Shown here: positions 1-11,900 of the stretch, in pieces
How the letters are laid out: each line of letters opens with the position of its first letter
Position numbering within the stretch: position 1 is the stretch's first letter
Assembly: GCA_032622095.1 (NCBI GenBank)
Contig: CP136062.1
Span: 16,331,710-16,395,709 of the forward strand
DNA from: Siphonodentalium dalli
Taxonomy: Eukaryota; Mollusca; Scaphopoda; Gadilida; Siphonodentaliidae
Direction of reading: 5' to 3'
DNA: 64,000 nt
Notes under the pieces: generated by a model
Database searches by the model: none
Told to the model about the DNA's origin: nothing
What the model saw: the letters and a program-made list of their open reading frames with translations, nothing else
Program-made: the position numbers and the translations under genes

Positions 1-2203
1 ATTTATTTGAAGCCCCTGGTGACAGATGGTAAGGCATTCATTTCTATTTATTTGAAGCCCCTGGTGACAGATGGTAAGGGCATTCTTTTCTATTTATTTG
101 AAGCCCCTGGTGACATATGGTAAGGGCATTCTTTTCTATTTATTTGAAGCCCCTGGTGACAGATGGTAAGGCATTCATTTCTATTTATTTGAAGCCCCTG
201 GTGACAGATGGTAAGGCATTCTTTTCTATTTATTTGAAGCCCCTGGTGACAGATGGTAAGGCATTCTTTTCTATTTATTTGAAGCCCCTGGTGACAGATG
301 GTAAGGCAGTCTTTTCTATTTATTTGAAGCCCCTGGTGACAGATGGTAAGGCATTCTTTTCTATTTATTTGAAGCCCCTGGTGACAGATGGTAAGGCATT
401 CTTTTCTATTTATTTGAAGCCCCTGGTGACAGATGGTAAGGCATTCTTTTCTATTTATTTGAAGCCCCTGGTGACAGATGGTAAGGCATTCTTTTCTATT
501 TATTTGAAGCCCCTGGTGACAGATGGTAAGGCATTCTTTTCTATTTATTTGAAGCCCCAGGTGACAGATGGTAAGGCATTCTTTTCTATTTATTTGAAGC
601 CCCTGGTGACAGATGGTAAGGCATTCTTTTCTATTTATTTGAAGCCCCTGGTGACAGATGGTAAGGCAGTCTTTTCTATTTATTTGAAGCCCCTGGTGAC
701 AGATGGTAAGGCATTCTTTTCTATTTATTTGAAGCCCCTGGTGACAGATGGTAAGGCATTCTTTTCTATTTATTTGAAGCCCCTGGTGACAAATGGTAAG
801 GCATTCTTTTCTATTTATTTGAAGCCCCTGGTGACAAATGGTAAGGCATTCTTTTCTATTTATTTGAAGCCCCTGGTGACAGATGGTAAGGCAGTCTTTT
901 CTATTTATTTGAAGCCCCTGGTGACAGATGGTAAGGCATTCTTTTCTATTTATTTGAAGCCCCTGGTGACAGATGGTAAGGCATTCTTTTCTATTTATTT
1001 GAAGCCCCTGGTGACAGATGGTAAGGCATTCTTTTCTATTTATTTGAAGCCCCTGGTGACAGATGGTAAGGCATTCTTTTCTATTTATTTGAAGCCCCTG
1101 GTGACAGATGGTAAGGCATTCTTTTCTATTTATTTGAAGCCCCTGGTGACAGATGGTAAGGCATTCTTTTCTATTTATTTGAAGCCCCTGGTGACAGATG
1201 GTAAGGCATTCTTTTCTATTTATTTGAAGCCCCTGGTGACAGATGGTAAGGCATTCTTTTCTATTTATTTGAAGCCCCTGGTGACAGATAGTAAGGCATT
1301 CTTTTCTATTTATTTGAAGCCCCTGGTGACAGATGGTAAGGCATTCTTTTCTATTTATTTGAAGCCCCTGGTGACAGATGGTAAGGCATTCTTTTCTATT
1401 TATTTGAAGCCCCTGGTGACAGATGGTAAGGCATTCTTTTCTATTTATTTGAAGCCCCTGGTGACAGATGGTAAGGCATTCTTTTCTATTTATTTGAAGC
1501 CCCTGGTGACAGATGGTAAGGCAGTCTTTTCTATTTATTTGAAGCCCCTGGTGACAGATGGTAAGGCATTCTTTTCTATTTATTTGAAGCCCCTGGTGAC
1601 AGATGGTAAGGCAGTCTTTTCTATTTATTTGAAGCCCCTGGTGACAGATAGTAAGGCATTCTTTTCTATTTATTTGAAGCCCCTGGTGACAGATGGTAAG
1701 GCATTCTTTTCTATTTATTTGAAGCCCCTGGTGACAGATGGTAAGGCATTCTTTTCTATTTATTTGAAGCCCCTGGTGACAGATGGTAAGGCATTCTTTT
1801 CTATTTATTTGAAGCCCCTGGTGACAGATGGTAATGCATTCTTTTCTATTTATTTGAAGCCCCTGGTGACAGATGGTAAGGCAGTCTTTTCTATTTATTT
1901 GAAGCCCCTGGTGACAGATGGTAAGGCAGTCTTTTCTATTTATTTGAAGCCCCTGGTGACAGATAGTAAGGCATTCTTTTCTATTTATTTGAAGCCCCTG
2001 GTGACAGATGGTAAGGCATTCTTTTCTATTTATTTGAAGCCCCTGGTGACAGATGGTAAGGCATTCTTTTCTATTTATTTGAAGCCCCTGGTGACAGATG
2101 GTAAGGCATTCTTTTCTATTTATTTGAAGCCCCTGGTGACAGATGGTAATGCATTCTTTTCTATTTATTTGAAGCCCCTGGTGACAGATGGTAAGGCATT
2201 CTC
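1..2203. repeat. 45-bp minisatellite array, open at the left window edge
   Basis: A 45-bp unit repeats head to tail about 49 times (length divided by period) and runs off the left edge, so the true array is longer. Two early units carry an extra G and are 46 bp. Units differ by few substitutions: GGCATTC or GGCAGTC, AGATGG, AAATGG or AGATAG, and occasional GTAATG. Because 45 is divisible by 3 and the unit has no stop in some frames, 710-residue ORFs run on both strands (repeating SIYLKPLVTDGKAFF on plus), which I read as an artefact. Each unit contains GTAAGG, a donor-like splice motif, on plus and AATAAA, a poly(A) signal, on minus. Confidence 0.97.
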
Positions 2204-2367
2204 TTTGAAAAGTCAACGAAAATCCCATATCCCTTTACCCAACAAACCGGCCAAATAAAGCTTCAACAGCCTAAAATATCTTCGGTCTGTCTCAATAGAA
2301 CCATACAAATATGGATATCATTGGAACCGGTTCATTGACCACATTGTGATAGTTACAGTTATGCCAT

Positions 2368-2440
2368 GTGCCAATGCATTCTCTTATATATGCGAGTCGA
2401 CCATAGGTCGCCTCGCATATATAAGAGAATGCATTGGCAC
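2368..2440. repeat. Perfect 29-bp-arm palindrome (recurring hairpin module, copy 1)
   Basis: Arms 2368-2396 and 2412-2440 are exact reverse complements around a 15-nt spacer that itself holds CGACC/GGTCG. The arm begins GTGCCAATGCATTC and ends TATATGCGAG. Near-identical hairpins recur at 4104-4170, 7139-7210, 16014-16084, 16321-16393 and 27696-27770. In the two copies at 16 kb the hairpin lies within the terminal inverted repeat of a larger element, so this solo copy is probably a remnant end of that family. Confidence 0.93.
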
Positions 2441-2950
2441 AGGGCCCTTCTGTTGGGTAAAGGGATATTGGATGTATGTCTCTAGAAGTATCCATTATAT
2501 TTCATTTCTACAACGACGCGGCATTCCCAACATGACGTAATAAACTGTTATAAATATGGAATGCTTTCCTGGCGTAGTAAATGTTTGTGAGAATCGTAGT
2601 ATTCAGAAATAGTTATAAATACAACAAGATGCTAAAGAATAATCAGTCATGAGAGCATCATTGACTGATAAAAACTCGAAGATGATGTCTCATATATTGC
2701 GATGAGTAAAATGAATTATGGATATATCGCCTGTATTCAGTTTCCCAACAATTTTGACAATGCGTGGGAAAATTGTCAACGCGTCATTGACCTCAGATCT
2801 GTGAAGTGATGCCATAAATCAATGAAATATTGTAGTATGCGCCACTCTCCAATGAAATGGAGGGAATCCCTTTAACACAGAACCTAATTTTAATACAGAG
2901 TTCTAGAGAAGTTGATCAATTAGGATATTCGTTGGATTTTCAAGGAGACT
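2441..2950. other. No gene seen
   Basis: AT-rich sequence without a convincing ORF, RNA gene or tandem array. It separates the first hairpin from a solo minisatellite unit. Confidence 0.6.
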
Positions 2951-2987
2951 GATTTATTTGAAGCCCCTGGTGACACAGAATGTAAGG
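2951..2987 (+). repeat. Solo diverged unit of the 45-bp minisatellite
   Basis: The stretch ATTTATTTGAAGCCCCTGG at 2952-2970 followed by TGACA is identical to the core of the 45-bp unit at 1-2203; similarity fades after GTAAGG. It lies about 750 bp beyond the array. The unit may therefore derive from an older dispersed sequence that was later amplified, or this may be a stray copy. Confidence 0.85.
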
Positions 2988-3043
2988 TGCACAGTACAAC
3001 GAACAACCAGAAGTCCTCCAGCCTTGTCACCATCATCAATATT

Positions 3044-3474
3044 CAAGCCTGAGTTTAGTGTGCCTGTCATTTGCTGAACGAGGTCCCCAGTGGGTGAATT
3101 TAGTGACGCTATCACGCATAGAGAGCTAACATCACTAAATTCATCCTCTGGAGACCTCATTCTTATCTTCTTTGTTATCAAATTTCTATAGAAACTTCTT
3201 CACATAGATTCTATTTCTTTTTCAGTTTATTTTCTCTATATCTCGAAATTGGCAGATGACAGATTACATAATTTTTTGTTCTCAATTGGTGTACATCACC
3301 ATATTGGAAACTTCAATCTGAGTCATATGTCTCCCATAGCAGATGAGGCCATGCAGAATGAGATCCCCAGAGGGTGAATTTAGTGATGCTAGCCCTCTAT
3401 GCAGGATAGTGTCAATAAATTCACCCTCTGGGGACCTCATTCTGCCAATGACACGCACACTAAACTCAGGCTTG
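3044..3474. mobile_element. 431-bp hairpin-ended MITE with perfect 8-bp target duplication
   Basis: The terminal inverted repeats are 20 bp, left CAAGCCTGAGTTTAGTGTGC and right its reverse complement. They are flanked directly by the identical octamer TCAATATT at 3036-3043 and 3475-3482. Each end is itself a hairpin: 3076-3166 and 3357-3443 both pair a GAGGTCCCCAG...GGGTGAATTTAG arm with its complement. An 8-bp duplication fits hAT-type transposition. There is no ORF, so it is non-autonomous. A second member lies at 22153-22570. Confidence 0.9.
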
Positions 3475-3484
3475 TCAATATTTC

Positions 3485-4051
3485 TAGGGCCCTGCGAATC
3501 GATTCAATTCGACGTGATTCGGAATCTTTCATCTGCTTCGATTCGATTCGAAATCGGCTGTCCAGAATCGAATTGTATTGATTCACTGGCACCAGTTGTA
3601 TTTTCAATACAGCAATGGACAATATTGCTTTTTCGTGAAGATAGTTTATGATACCATTGAAAGACCACACGTCCACATTACAAACAATGTTGTAGACTGA
3701 GCTATACTATATAGACCACTGAAGCATTGCAAGACTAATGAAACTGATCTAGCAATATTTCATGTCGAAATTCAGCTACATGAATGTTTACTGCCTTCAT
3801 TATTGCTTATGATAACATCTCGATATTATATAGCAGAGATAGCCACAAAGATTGCGCACTTGATTGGTTAAATGCGAATTTGATCCATTTATGGATAATA
3901 TATACAATATATACCGATGATCACATAACGAAGTTAGTAAATTGATACACTCAGTATAGTAATATCAACATCTTCACTATTGATACGACTGATGTAATGA
4001 TTCGATTCCAGATTCAATTCGAAATGAAAATGCCTGATTCGCAGGGCCCTA
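3485..4051. mobile_element. 567-bp MITE with TAGGGCCCTGCGAATC inverted ends
   Basis: The left end TAGGGCCCTGCGAATCG is mirrored by GATTCGCAGGGCCCTA at 4051. Subterminal sequence on both sides is rich in GATTCGATTCGAAAT-type motifs. No clear target duplication is visible; the left end starts 2 bp after the 8-bp duplication of the preceding MITE. The terminal GGGCCC is hAT-like, but the superfamily is inferred. The interior is AT-rich and non-coding. Confidence 0.75.
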
Positions 4052-4103
4052 ATTGGCAGGGGAGGAGGCCTGAACTAGGGGTGGGCAGGTTACCATATAC
4101 CCG

Positions 4104-4170
4104 GTGCCAATGCATTCTCTTATATATGCGAGTATAGGTCGCCTCGCATATATAAGAGAATGCATTGGCC
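4104..4170. repeat. Hairpin module, copy 2
   Basis: Same palindrome as at 2368-2440, followed by CCTAACAATTTTTCATC as in the 16-kb element. It looks like one broken end of that family lodged between two copies of the GATTCG MITE. Confidence 0.88.
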
Positions 4171-4207
4171 TAACAATTTTTCATCATTTGTTATTATTTT
4201 TTACAAT

Positions 4208-4390
4208 TTATGCGAATGTGATCCATTTATGGATAATATAATAATATATAACGACGATCACACTCAGTGAGTCATTATTGATACGACTGATGTAATGAAT
4301 CGATTCGAGATTCGATGCGATCCGGAATAATTTGGCTGATTCGATTCGAGATTCGATTCGAAATGAAAATTCCCGATTCGCAGGGCCCTA
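4208..4390. mobile_element. 5'-truncated second copy of the GATTCG MITE
   Basis: Matches the right part of 3485-4051, including TGATCCATTTATGGATAATA and ATTGATACGACTGATGTAAT, and ends with the same GATTCGCAGGGCCCTA. The left end is missing. Confidence 0.8.
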
Positions 4391-4667
4391 ATAAGAAAGT
4401 TTATTTTTTATCCCAAATAAAAATGAAACAATACATTATTCTCCGTTCTAATCTAGAGTTATTTCTATCTGCGGCATTCCATGTGGACCACTTTGGGGGT
4501 ATGCACCCGGCAACAGCTTTGTTTTAAATTGTCATTTGTTAGTTCTTTGTTTGAGTCTAAATGATTCATGAGATGTGCGGCCATTATTTGTTTGGAGTTC
4601 TGGGTTGTAGATTGTTTGTATTACTGCAAACCAATTTTGCACTAGAAGTTGGTTTCCCAACAACCAT

Positions 4668-5757
4668 CAGCATGACCCACCAATATCACATTGACGTCGT
4701 CAAAACACCCCAATATCATAGTGACGTCAACAGAACCCACCAATACCATAGTGACGTCAGCAGAACCCACCACTATCATAGTGACGTCAGCAGAACCCAC
4801 CACTATCATAGTGACGTCAGCAGAGCCCACCAATAACATAGTGACATCAGCAGAACCCACCACTATCATAGTGACGTCAGCAGAACCCACCACTATCTTA
4901 TTGACGTCAGCAGAACCCACCACTAACATAGTGACGTCAACAGAACCCACCAATACCATAGTGACATCAGCAGAACCCACCACTATCATAGTGACGTCAG
5001 CAGAACCCACCACTATCATAGTGACGTCATCAGAACCCACCACTATCATAGTGACGTCAACAGAACCCACCAATACCATAGTGACATCAGCAGAACCCAC
5101 CACTATCATAGTGACGTCAGCAGAACCCACAACTATCATAGTGACGTCAGCAGAACCCACCACTATCATAGTGACGTCAGCAGAACCCACCACTATCATA
5201 GTGACGTCAGCAGAACCCACAACTATCATAGTGACGTCAACAGAACCCACCAATATCAGTGACGTCAGCAGAAGCCACCACTATAATAGTGACGTCAGCA
5301 GAACCCACCACTACCATAGTGACGTCAGAAGAACCCACCAATATAGTGACACCGGCAGAACCCACCACTATCATAGTGACGTCAACAGAACCCACCAATA
5401 TCATAGTGACGTCAACAGAACCACCAATATCATAGTGACGTCATCAGAACCCACCACTATCATAGTGACGTCAGCAGAACCCACCACTATCATAGTGACA
5501 TCAGCAGAACCCACCACTATCATAGTGACGTCAGCAGAACCCACCACTAGCATAGTGACGTCAGCAGAACCCACCACTATCATGGTGACGTCAGCAGAAC
5601 CCACCAATATAGTGACAGCAGAACCCACCACTATCATAGTGACGTCATCAGAACCCACCAATATAGTGACATCAGCCGAACCCACCACTATCATAGTGAC
5701 GTCAACAGAACCCACCAATACCATATTGACATCAGCATGACCCACCAATATCATGAA
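4668..5757. repeat. 30-bp minisatellite dense in CRE octamers
   Basis: About 36 units of 30 bp, of the form CAGCAGAACCCACC followed by ACTATCATAGTGACGT. Most units contain the palindrome TGACGTCA, the full consensus CRE bound by CREB/ATF bZIP factors; I count about 27 perfect copies by eye, the others being mainly TGACATCA. Long ORFs on both strands (TTIIVTSAEP-like and VGSADVTMIV-like repeats) follow from the period being a multiple of 3 and from short indels between frames. I do not call a protein. Confidence 0.96.
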
Positions 5758-6424
5758 CAATACAAAATAGGGTCTCTCAACCAGTTCCATACAGCAGAAA
5801 CTGATCTTAAAGATATTAGTAAAAAATGTCAAATTGTCAACTTCCGGCTGACATTTTGGTGGCCATCTTGGACGGGGAGTTCCAATTTGACCGAATGGGT
5901 TCATATTTAGTGTGGATGTTCCCTAGGTTACTCACATTCAGATTTGTTCAAATGAGATCACTTGGTGAAATAGTTGCGAAGCCAGGGCCATAACTCTTTC
6001 CCTCCACAGTAATTCTTAAAACGACTTCTTCTCAAATAACATTGGTCTGAATGGGTTCATATTTGGAATGAAAGGTCCTTTGGTGACTGGGGTTCAGATT
6101 TGTTCAAATATGGGCGGAGTCAGGGACATAACTCCAAAAAAGAAATTCTACTCTTTTTTTTAATTTGAATATTAAACTTTTTTATTTTTTTTATTTTATT
6201 TTTTTAAACTATCGCCATTATAACATCCACTGGGGCACCCTGAATCACCACACCAAATTTGGTTGAAATCAGTCCAGGGTCTGGGAGAATAGTTATATAG
6301 GAACAAACAGATTACCCTTGCCATTTGAAGGGTCAAACATCCATATTACCTTCTTATTTCACATTCCCAATGAAACTAAAGTTGTTTGACAAATCATGAC
6401 TTTCACTATCAACAATAATCTTAA
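5758..6424. repeat. Diverged dispersed repeat with two related halves
   Basis: Two segments about 157 bp apart share GAATGGGTTCATATTT and CAGATTTGTTCAAAT (near 5893-5950 and 6050-6105). A T-rich tract lies near 6155-6205, and sequence around 6235-6310 has a dispersed-repeat look. CGGCTGACATTTTGGTGG plus GGCCATCTTGG near 5850-5870 is YY1-like. No gene seen. Confidence 0.6.
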
Positions 6425-6513
6425 TATCAACAATATGGTTAATATGTCAACACATGGTTAATATGTCAACACATGGTTAATATGTCAACAATATGGTTAA
6501 TATGTCAACACAT
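6425..6513. repeat. Short tandem repeat, ~20-bp unit
   Basis: ATGGTTAATATGTCAACA repeats four times with small indels between units (ATATGG versus CACATGG). Confidence 0.9.
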
Positions 6514-6835
6514 GCCAGTCTCATCGCATGTGCTATGTGGTGGTAATTACAGATGATGTTATCTTGATACTGTTTGTTAAACAAATAAGATATTTATGGG
6601 GAGAATGGTTATCTTTGTCATTCATTTCAATTTAAATGAGCCATGTGTTTGTTCTTTATAGTTGTATACTGGACAGATGTTACGATATTTTTATATAGCA
6701 TTATAGGCCATTAACTGTTTTCTTCTATGCTAATGATATGTCTTATTTATTATGCTGATAATTTCATAGGGTAAACACTTCTATAACGACGCTGTCACAG
6801 TAAGGGTGGAAAAGGGGAGATATGATGTTGTCCAT

Positions 6836-7253
6836 AAAAAGAGGGAACTTATGTTGCTATTTAAATATATATATATATATATATATATTATTAAGTTCGG
6901 AGTGGGGATGATCAGTGAAACCTAACGAATTTACAATTTAAAAAAAAAATTCTTCTATTCTTTAACAATTTTATAATTTCACCCATACAGAGCCCCAGAC
7001 AAACATGAGCAGACGACACTCTTCTATATGCTTCTATATGTGTGTGGGGCTCCCTGCAGGGTAATGGATGTTTTTTTATTTTATGTCCTAAAAATTGTAA
7101 GAAACATTTATTTTAAAAAAAATGATAACAAATTGTTAGGCCAATGCATTCTCTTATATATGCGAGGCGACCTATGGTCGACTCGCATATATAAGAGAAT
7201 GCATTGGCACAGGGTAAAAATTAAAAAGAGGGAACTTATGTTGCTATTTAAAT
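6836..7253 (-). mobile_element. Partial hairpin-ended element between 31-bp direct repeats
   Basis: About 6937-7222 matches the interior and one end of the 15961-16446 element in reverse orientation, including CAGAGCCCCAGACAAACATG and the hairpin at 7139-7210. The opposite hairpin is missing. An identical 31-bp direct repeat (starting AAAAAGAGGGAACTTATG) lies at 6836-6866 and 7223-7253. That is too long for an ordinary cut-and-paste duplication and suggests repair-associated duplication or an element boundary. An (AT)n tract follows the left copy. A 101-codon ORF across the hairpin is not a gene. Confidence 0.82.
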
Positions 7254-7949
7254 TTACCCACTGGTGCCTAACAAGTCAGGGATGGGGTTGCGAGAGGGAC
7301 ACCAACATTATTAAGAAGGAGACCTATTCGTGAATTTTCAAAAAATCTCAATGTCTAACTGTCAGTTTGAAGCAAAAAATCATTATCATTCATAACCAAG
7401 GTATGCTATAGTATTATAACAACGCATGTGTAACCTCGCCATATGAGAGATATGTTTGAGTTATGTACATAAGTTGTTTAAACAAAACAACCAATTTGTC
7501 ACGCAGGTCACTAAAGAGTTTTCCGTACCAACGTATATGTGTGTGTCGCCATCATAGTTAGTATGAAATAACGATGTGTCTGAACACGACATTGGAATGG
7601 TTGTTTGACGTCACGACGAATTGTTCATGATTCTATTCACAATCGTATATACACCTGTGCATTGTGGATAACTGAATAAATTAACTGTGCGCCAAGTTCA
7701 CATTTTTATCTTGCATCAACCGGCGAAACATAATATAAAGAGACCAATGGTCTTTTGTGCAGTTCTTTGTGTGATACCATTAGCCTTATCCGAATGCAAC
7801 TAACCGTATATTACTGTTCTGCAGGAAAAGTGCTGAATTGTTCACTACAATTGGCACTGGGTGGTGAACTGCGACGTAAAACTTTTTCGCTTCTATCATA
7901 ATTTGTGCAATTCTTACATTTCCATGCACCAAGCGCCTGGACTATACAT
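7254..7949. other. No gene seen
   Basis: AT-rich sequence without recognisable repeats, RNA genes or credible ORFs. Confidence 0.5.
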
Positions 7950-8128
7950 GTTTGAAATAATGGTAATTATTTCGGTATTGATAAGAACAATATGAACTGA
8001 GCCAGACATAGACAATTTTAATCCTAAAACATAAGAACTAAGATCATGTCAGAAATCCTTACCAAATGTCCTTGTGCATGCAGTGGTATCTCAGCGAAGC
8101 GATGTAAGATAACTCTGCCTGGCGTTTG
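7950..8128 (+). repeat. Left arm of a ~175-bp inverted repeat spanning 7.2 kb
   Basis: Reverse complement of 14965-15145 with only scattered differences. Shared blocks include GATAAGAACAATATGAACTG, GATCATGTCAGAAATCC and CAGTGGTATCTCAGCG. The arms enclose the 18-bp minisatellite and a TTAA MITE. They may be two opposite copies of one dispersed repeat, or the ends of one larger element. Confidence 0.88.
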
Positions 8129-8942
8129 ATTGAGTATCTTTAATATTGTGGCGCTGAGATCTGAAACACCACAGGGACAGCCATCTCAATTATGACCGGT
8201 TTGCAAGAACCAACAGAATCATTATTAAATGATTTCACAATATGTATGTTTTAATGTTTTCTGCACAGAGTAAGGGGGGTCTGAAAAAATTTTGCAGACA
8301 CGAGGATCAAACAAATAATTTCCGACCTCAAGGTACCCACCCCCCCCCCTATTTTTTTATTGGGAATACCATCCCAAATGTATTCCTTGTTACTCTTGTT
8401 TCCAATCCTGTTCCACCATCTATTTTACAAGTCACTAAAATTGACTAAATATATGTGCCATCCTACCATTCCATTTAGTCTTCACCATTATTATTGACTA
8501 TTGATCAAAATGAATGGCGTGAAATAATTCTATCCCAATCTGCTTCAATTATATTAATATAGGTAAGGAATTTTATTATCTGAAACAAACTATGCATAAA
8601 CCTGCCTAAACACCAAAATCCAACCACATGCAACATAATTTTGAGCGTGAAATTGTTGTAAAATCCAGTGTTAAAACTAGGTGACATCCAGGTCCATGCG
8701 TATTGTGTAGCAATGTGATGACTGATCGGAGGTCTGGAGCCAGTCATTATGCTAGAAACTATGGTTTGATGTCTGGAATGATGAGATATAGCTCTTCTTC
8801 GGTTACATATTATACCAATGGCATTCCATGAATGACAATGACAACTGAGTCAGGTATATGCCTTTAATATTAATAAAAACAAAATGATATCGCCACTTTA
8901 AAATATAAAAGAAAACGCCAGGAAACCTTATGAAACCTACCG
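8129..8942. other. No gene seen
   Basis: Contains a short C-tract near 8340 and AT-rich sequence. There is no credible ORF or RNA gene before the 18-bp array begins. Confidence 0.5.
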
Positions 8943-11900
8943 ATTACAGGTATCACTTCTATTACAGGTATCACTTCTATTACAGGTATCACTTCTATTA
9001 CAGGTATCACTTCTATTACAGGTATCACTTCTATTACAGGTATCACTTCTATTACAGGTATCACTTCTATTACAGGTATCACTTCTATTACAGGTATCAC
9101 TTCTATTACAGGTATCACTTCTATTACAGGTATCACTTCTATTACAGGTATCACTTCTATTACAGGTATCACTTCTATTACAGGTATCACTTCTATTACA
9201 GGTATCACTTCTATTACAGGTATCACTTCTATTACAGGTATCACTTCTATTACAGGTATCACTTCTATTACAGGTATCACTTCTATTACAGGTATCACTT
9301 CTATTACAGGTATCACTTCTATTACAGGTATCACTTCTATTACAGGTATCACTTCTATTACAGGTACCACTTCTATTACAGGTATCACTTCTATTACAGG
9401 TATCACTTCTATTACAGGTATCACTTCTATTACAGGTATCACTTCTATTACAGGTATCACTTCTATTACAGGTATCACTTCTATTACAGGTATCACTTCT
9501 ATTACAGGTATCACTTCTATTACAGGTATCACTTCTATTACAGGTATCACTTCTATTACAGGTATCACTTCTATTACAGGTATCACTTCTATTACAGGTA
9601 TCACTTCTATTACAGGTATCACTTCTATTACAGGTATCACTTCTATTACAGGTATCACTTCTATTACAGGTATCACTTCTATTACAGGTATCACTTCTAT
9701 TTCAGGTATCACTTATATTACAGGTATCACTTCTATTACAGGTATCACTTCTATTACAGGTACCACTTCTATTACAGGTACCACTTCTATTACAGGTACC
9801 ACTTCTATTACAGGTATCACTTCTATTACAGGTACCACTTCTATTACAGGTATCACTTCTATTACAGGTATCACTTCTATTACAGGTATCACTTCTATTA
9901 CAGGTATCACTTCTATTACAGGTATCACTTCTATTACAGGTATCACTTCTATTACAGGTATCACTTCTATTACAGGTATCACTTCTATTACAGGTATCAC
10001 TTCTATTACAGGTATCACTTCTATTACAGGTATCACTTCTATTACAGGTGTCACTTCTATTACAGGTGTCACTTCTATTACAGGTGTCACTTCTATTACA
10101 GGTACCACTTCTATTACAGGTATCACTTCTATTACAGGTATCACTTCTATTACAGGTATCACTTCTATTACAGGTACCACTTCTATTACAGGTATCACTT
10201 CTATTACAGGTATCACTTCTATTACAGGTATCACTTCTATTACAGGTATCACTTCTATTACAGGTATCACTTCTATTACAGGTATCACTTCTATTACAGG
10301 TATCACTTCTATTACAGGTATCACTTCTATTACAGGTATCACTTCTATTACAGGTATCACTTCTATTACAGGTATCACTTCTATTACAGGTACCACTTCT
10401 ATTACAGGTACCACTTCTATTACAGGTACCACTTCTATTACAGGTACCACTTCTATTACAGGTATCACTTCTATTACAGGTATCACTTCTATTACAGGTA
10501 TCACTTCTATTACAGGTATCACTTCTATTACAGGTATCACTTCTATTACAGGTACCACTTCTATTACAGGTATCACTTCTATTACAGGTATCACTTCTAT
10601 TACAGGTATCACTTCTATTACAGGTACCACTTCTATTACAGGTATCACTTCTATTACAGGTATCACTTCTATTACAGGTATCACTTCTATTACAGGTATC
10701 ACTTCTATTACAGGTACCACTTCTATTACAGGTATCACTTCTATTACAGGTATCACTTCTATTACAGGTATCACTTCTATTACAGGTACCACTTCTATTA
10801 CAGGTATCACTTCTATTACAGGTATCACTTCTATTACAGGTATCACTTCTATTACAGGTATCACTTCTATTACAGGTATCACTTCTATTACAGGTATCAC
10901 TTCTATTACAGGTATCACTTCTATTACAGGTATCACTTATATTACAGGTATCACTTCTATTACAGGTATCACTTCTATTACAGGTATCACTTCTATTACA
11001 GGTATCACTTCTATTACAGGTATCACTTCTATTACAGGTATCACTTATATTACAGGTATCACTTCTATTACAGGTATCACTTCTATTACAGGTATCACTT
11101 CTATTACAGGTATCACTTCTATTACAGGTATCACTTATATTACAGGTATCACTTCTATTACAGGTACCACTTCTATTACAGGTATCACTTCTATTACAGG
11201 TATCACTTCTATTACAGGTATCACTTCTATTACAGGTATCACTTCTATTACAGGTATCACTTCTATTACAGGTATCACTTCTATTACAGGTATCACTTCT
11301 ATTACAGGTATCACTTCTATTACAGGTATCACTTCTATTACAGGTATCACTTCTATTACAGGTATCACTTCTATTACAGGTATCACTTCTATTACAGGTA
11401 TCACTTCTATTACAGGTATCACTTCTATTACAGGTATCACTTCTATTACAGGTATCACTTCTATTACAGGTATCACTTCTATTACAGGTACCACTTCTAT
11501 TACAGGTACCACTTCTATTACAGGTATCACTTCTAGTACAGGTATCACTTCTATTACAGGTATCACTTCTATTACAGGTATCACTTCTATTACAGGTATC
11601 ACTTCTATTACAGGTATCACTTCTATTACAGGTATCACTTCTATTACAGGTATCACTTCTATTACAGGTACCACTTCTATTACAGGTACCACTTCTATTA
11701 CAGGTACCACTTCTATTACAGGTATCACTTCTATTACAGGTACCACTTCTATTACAGGTACCACTTCTATTACAGGTACCACTTCTATTACAGGTATCAC
11801 TTCTATTACAGGTATCACTTCTATTACAGGTATCACTTCTATTACAGGTATCACTTCAATTACAGGTATCACTTCTATTACAGGTACCACTTCTATTACA

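Noticed and set aside
90-2258. Two ~712-codon ORFs on opposite strands
   Set aside because: Both are translations of the 45-bp minisatellite; openness on both strands follows from the period being divisible by 3.
4642-5904. ORFs of 90-350 codons with TSAEP or VGSADVTM repeats
   Set aside because: They follow the 30-bp array, shift frame at indels, and lack a conserved start or domain.
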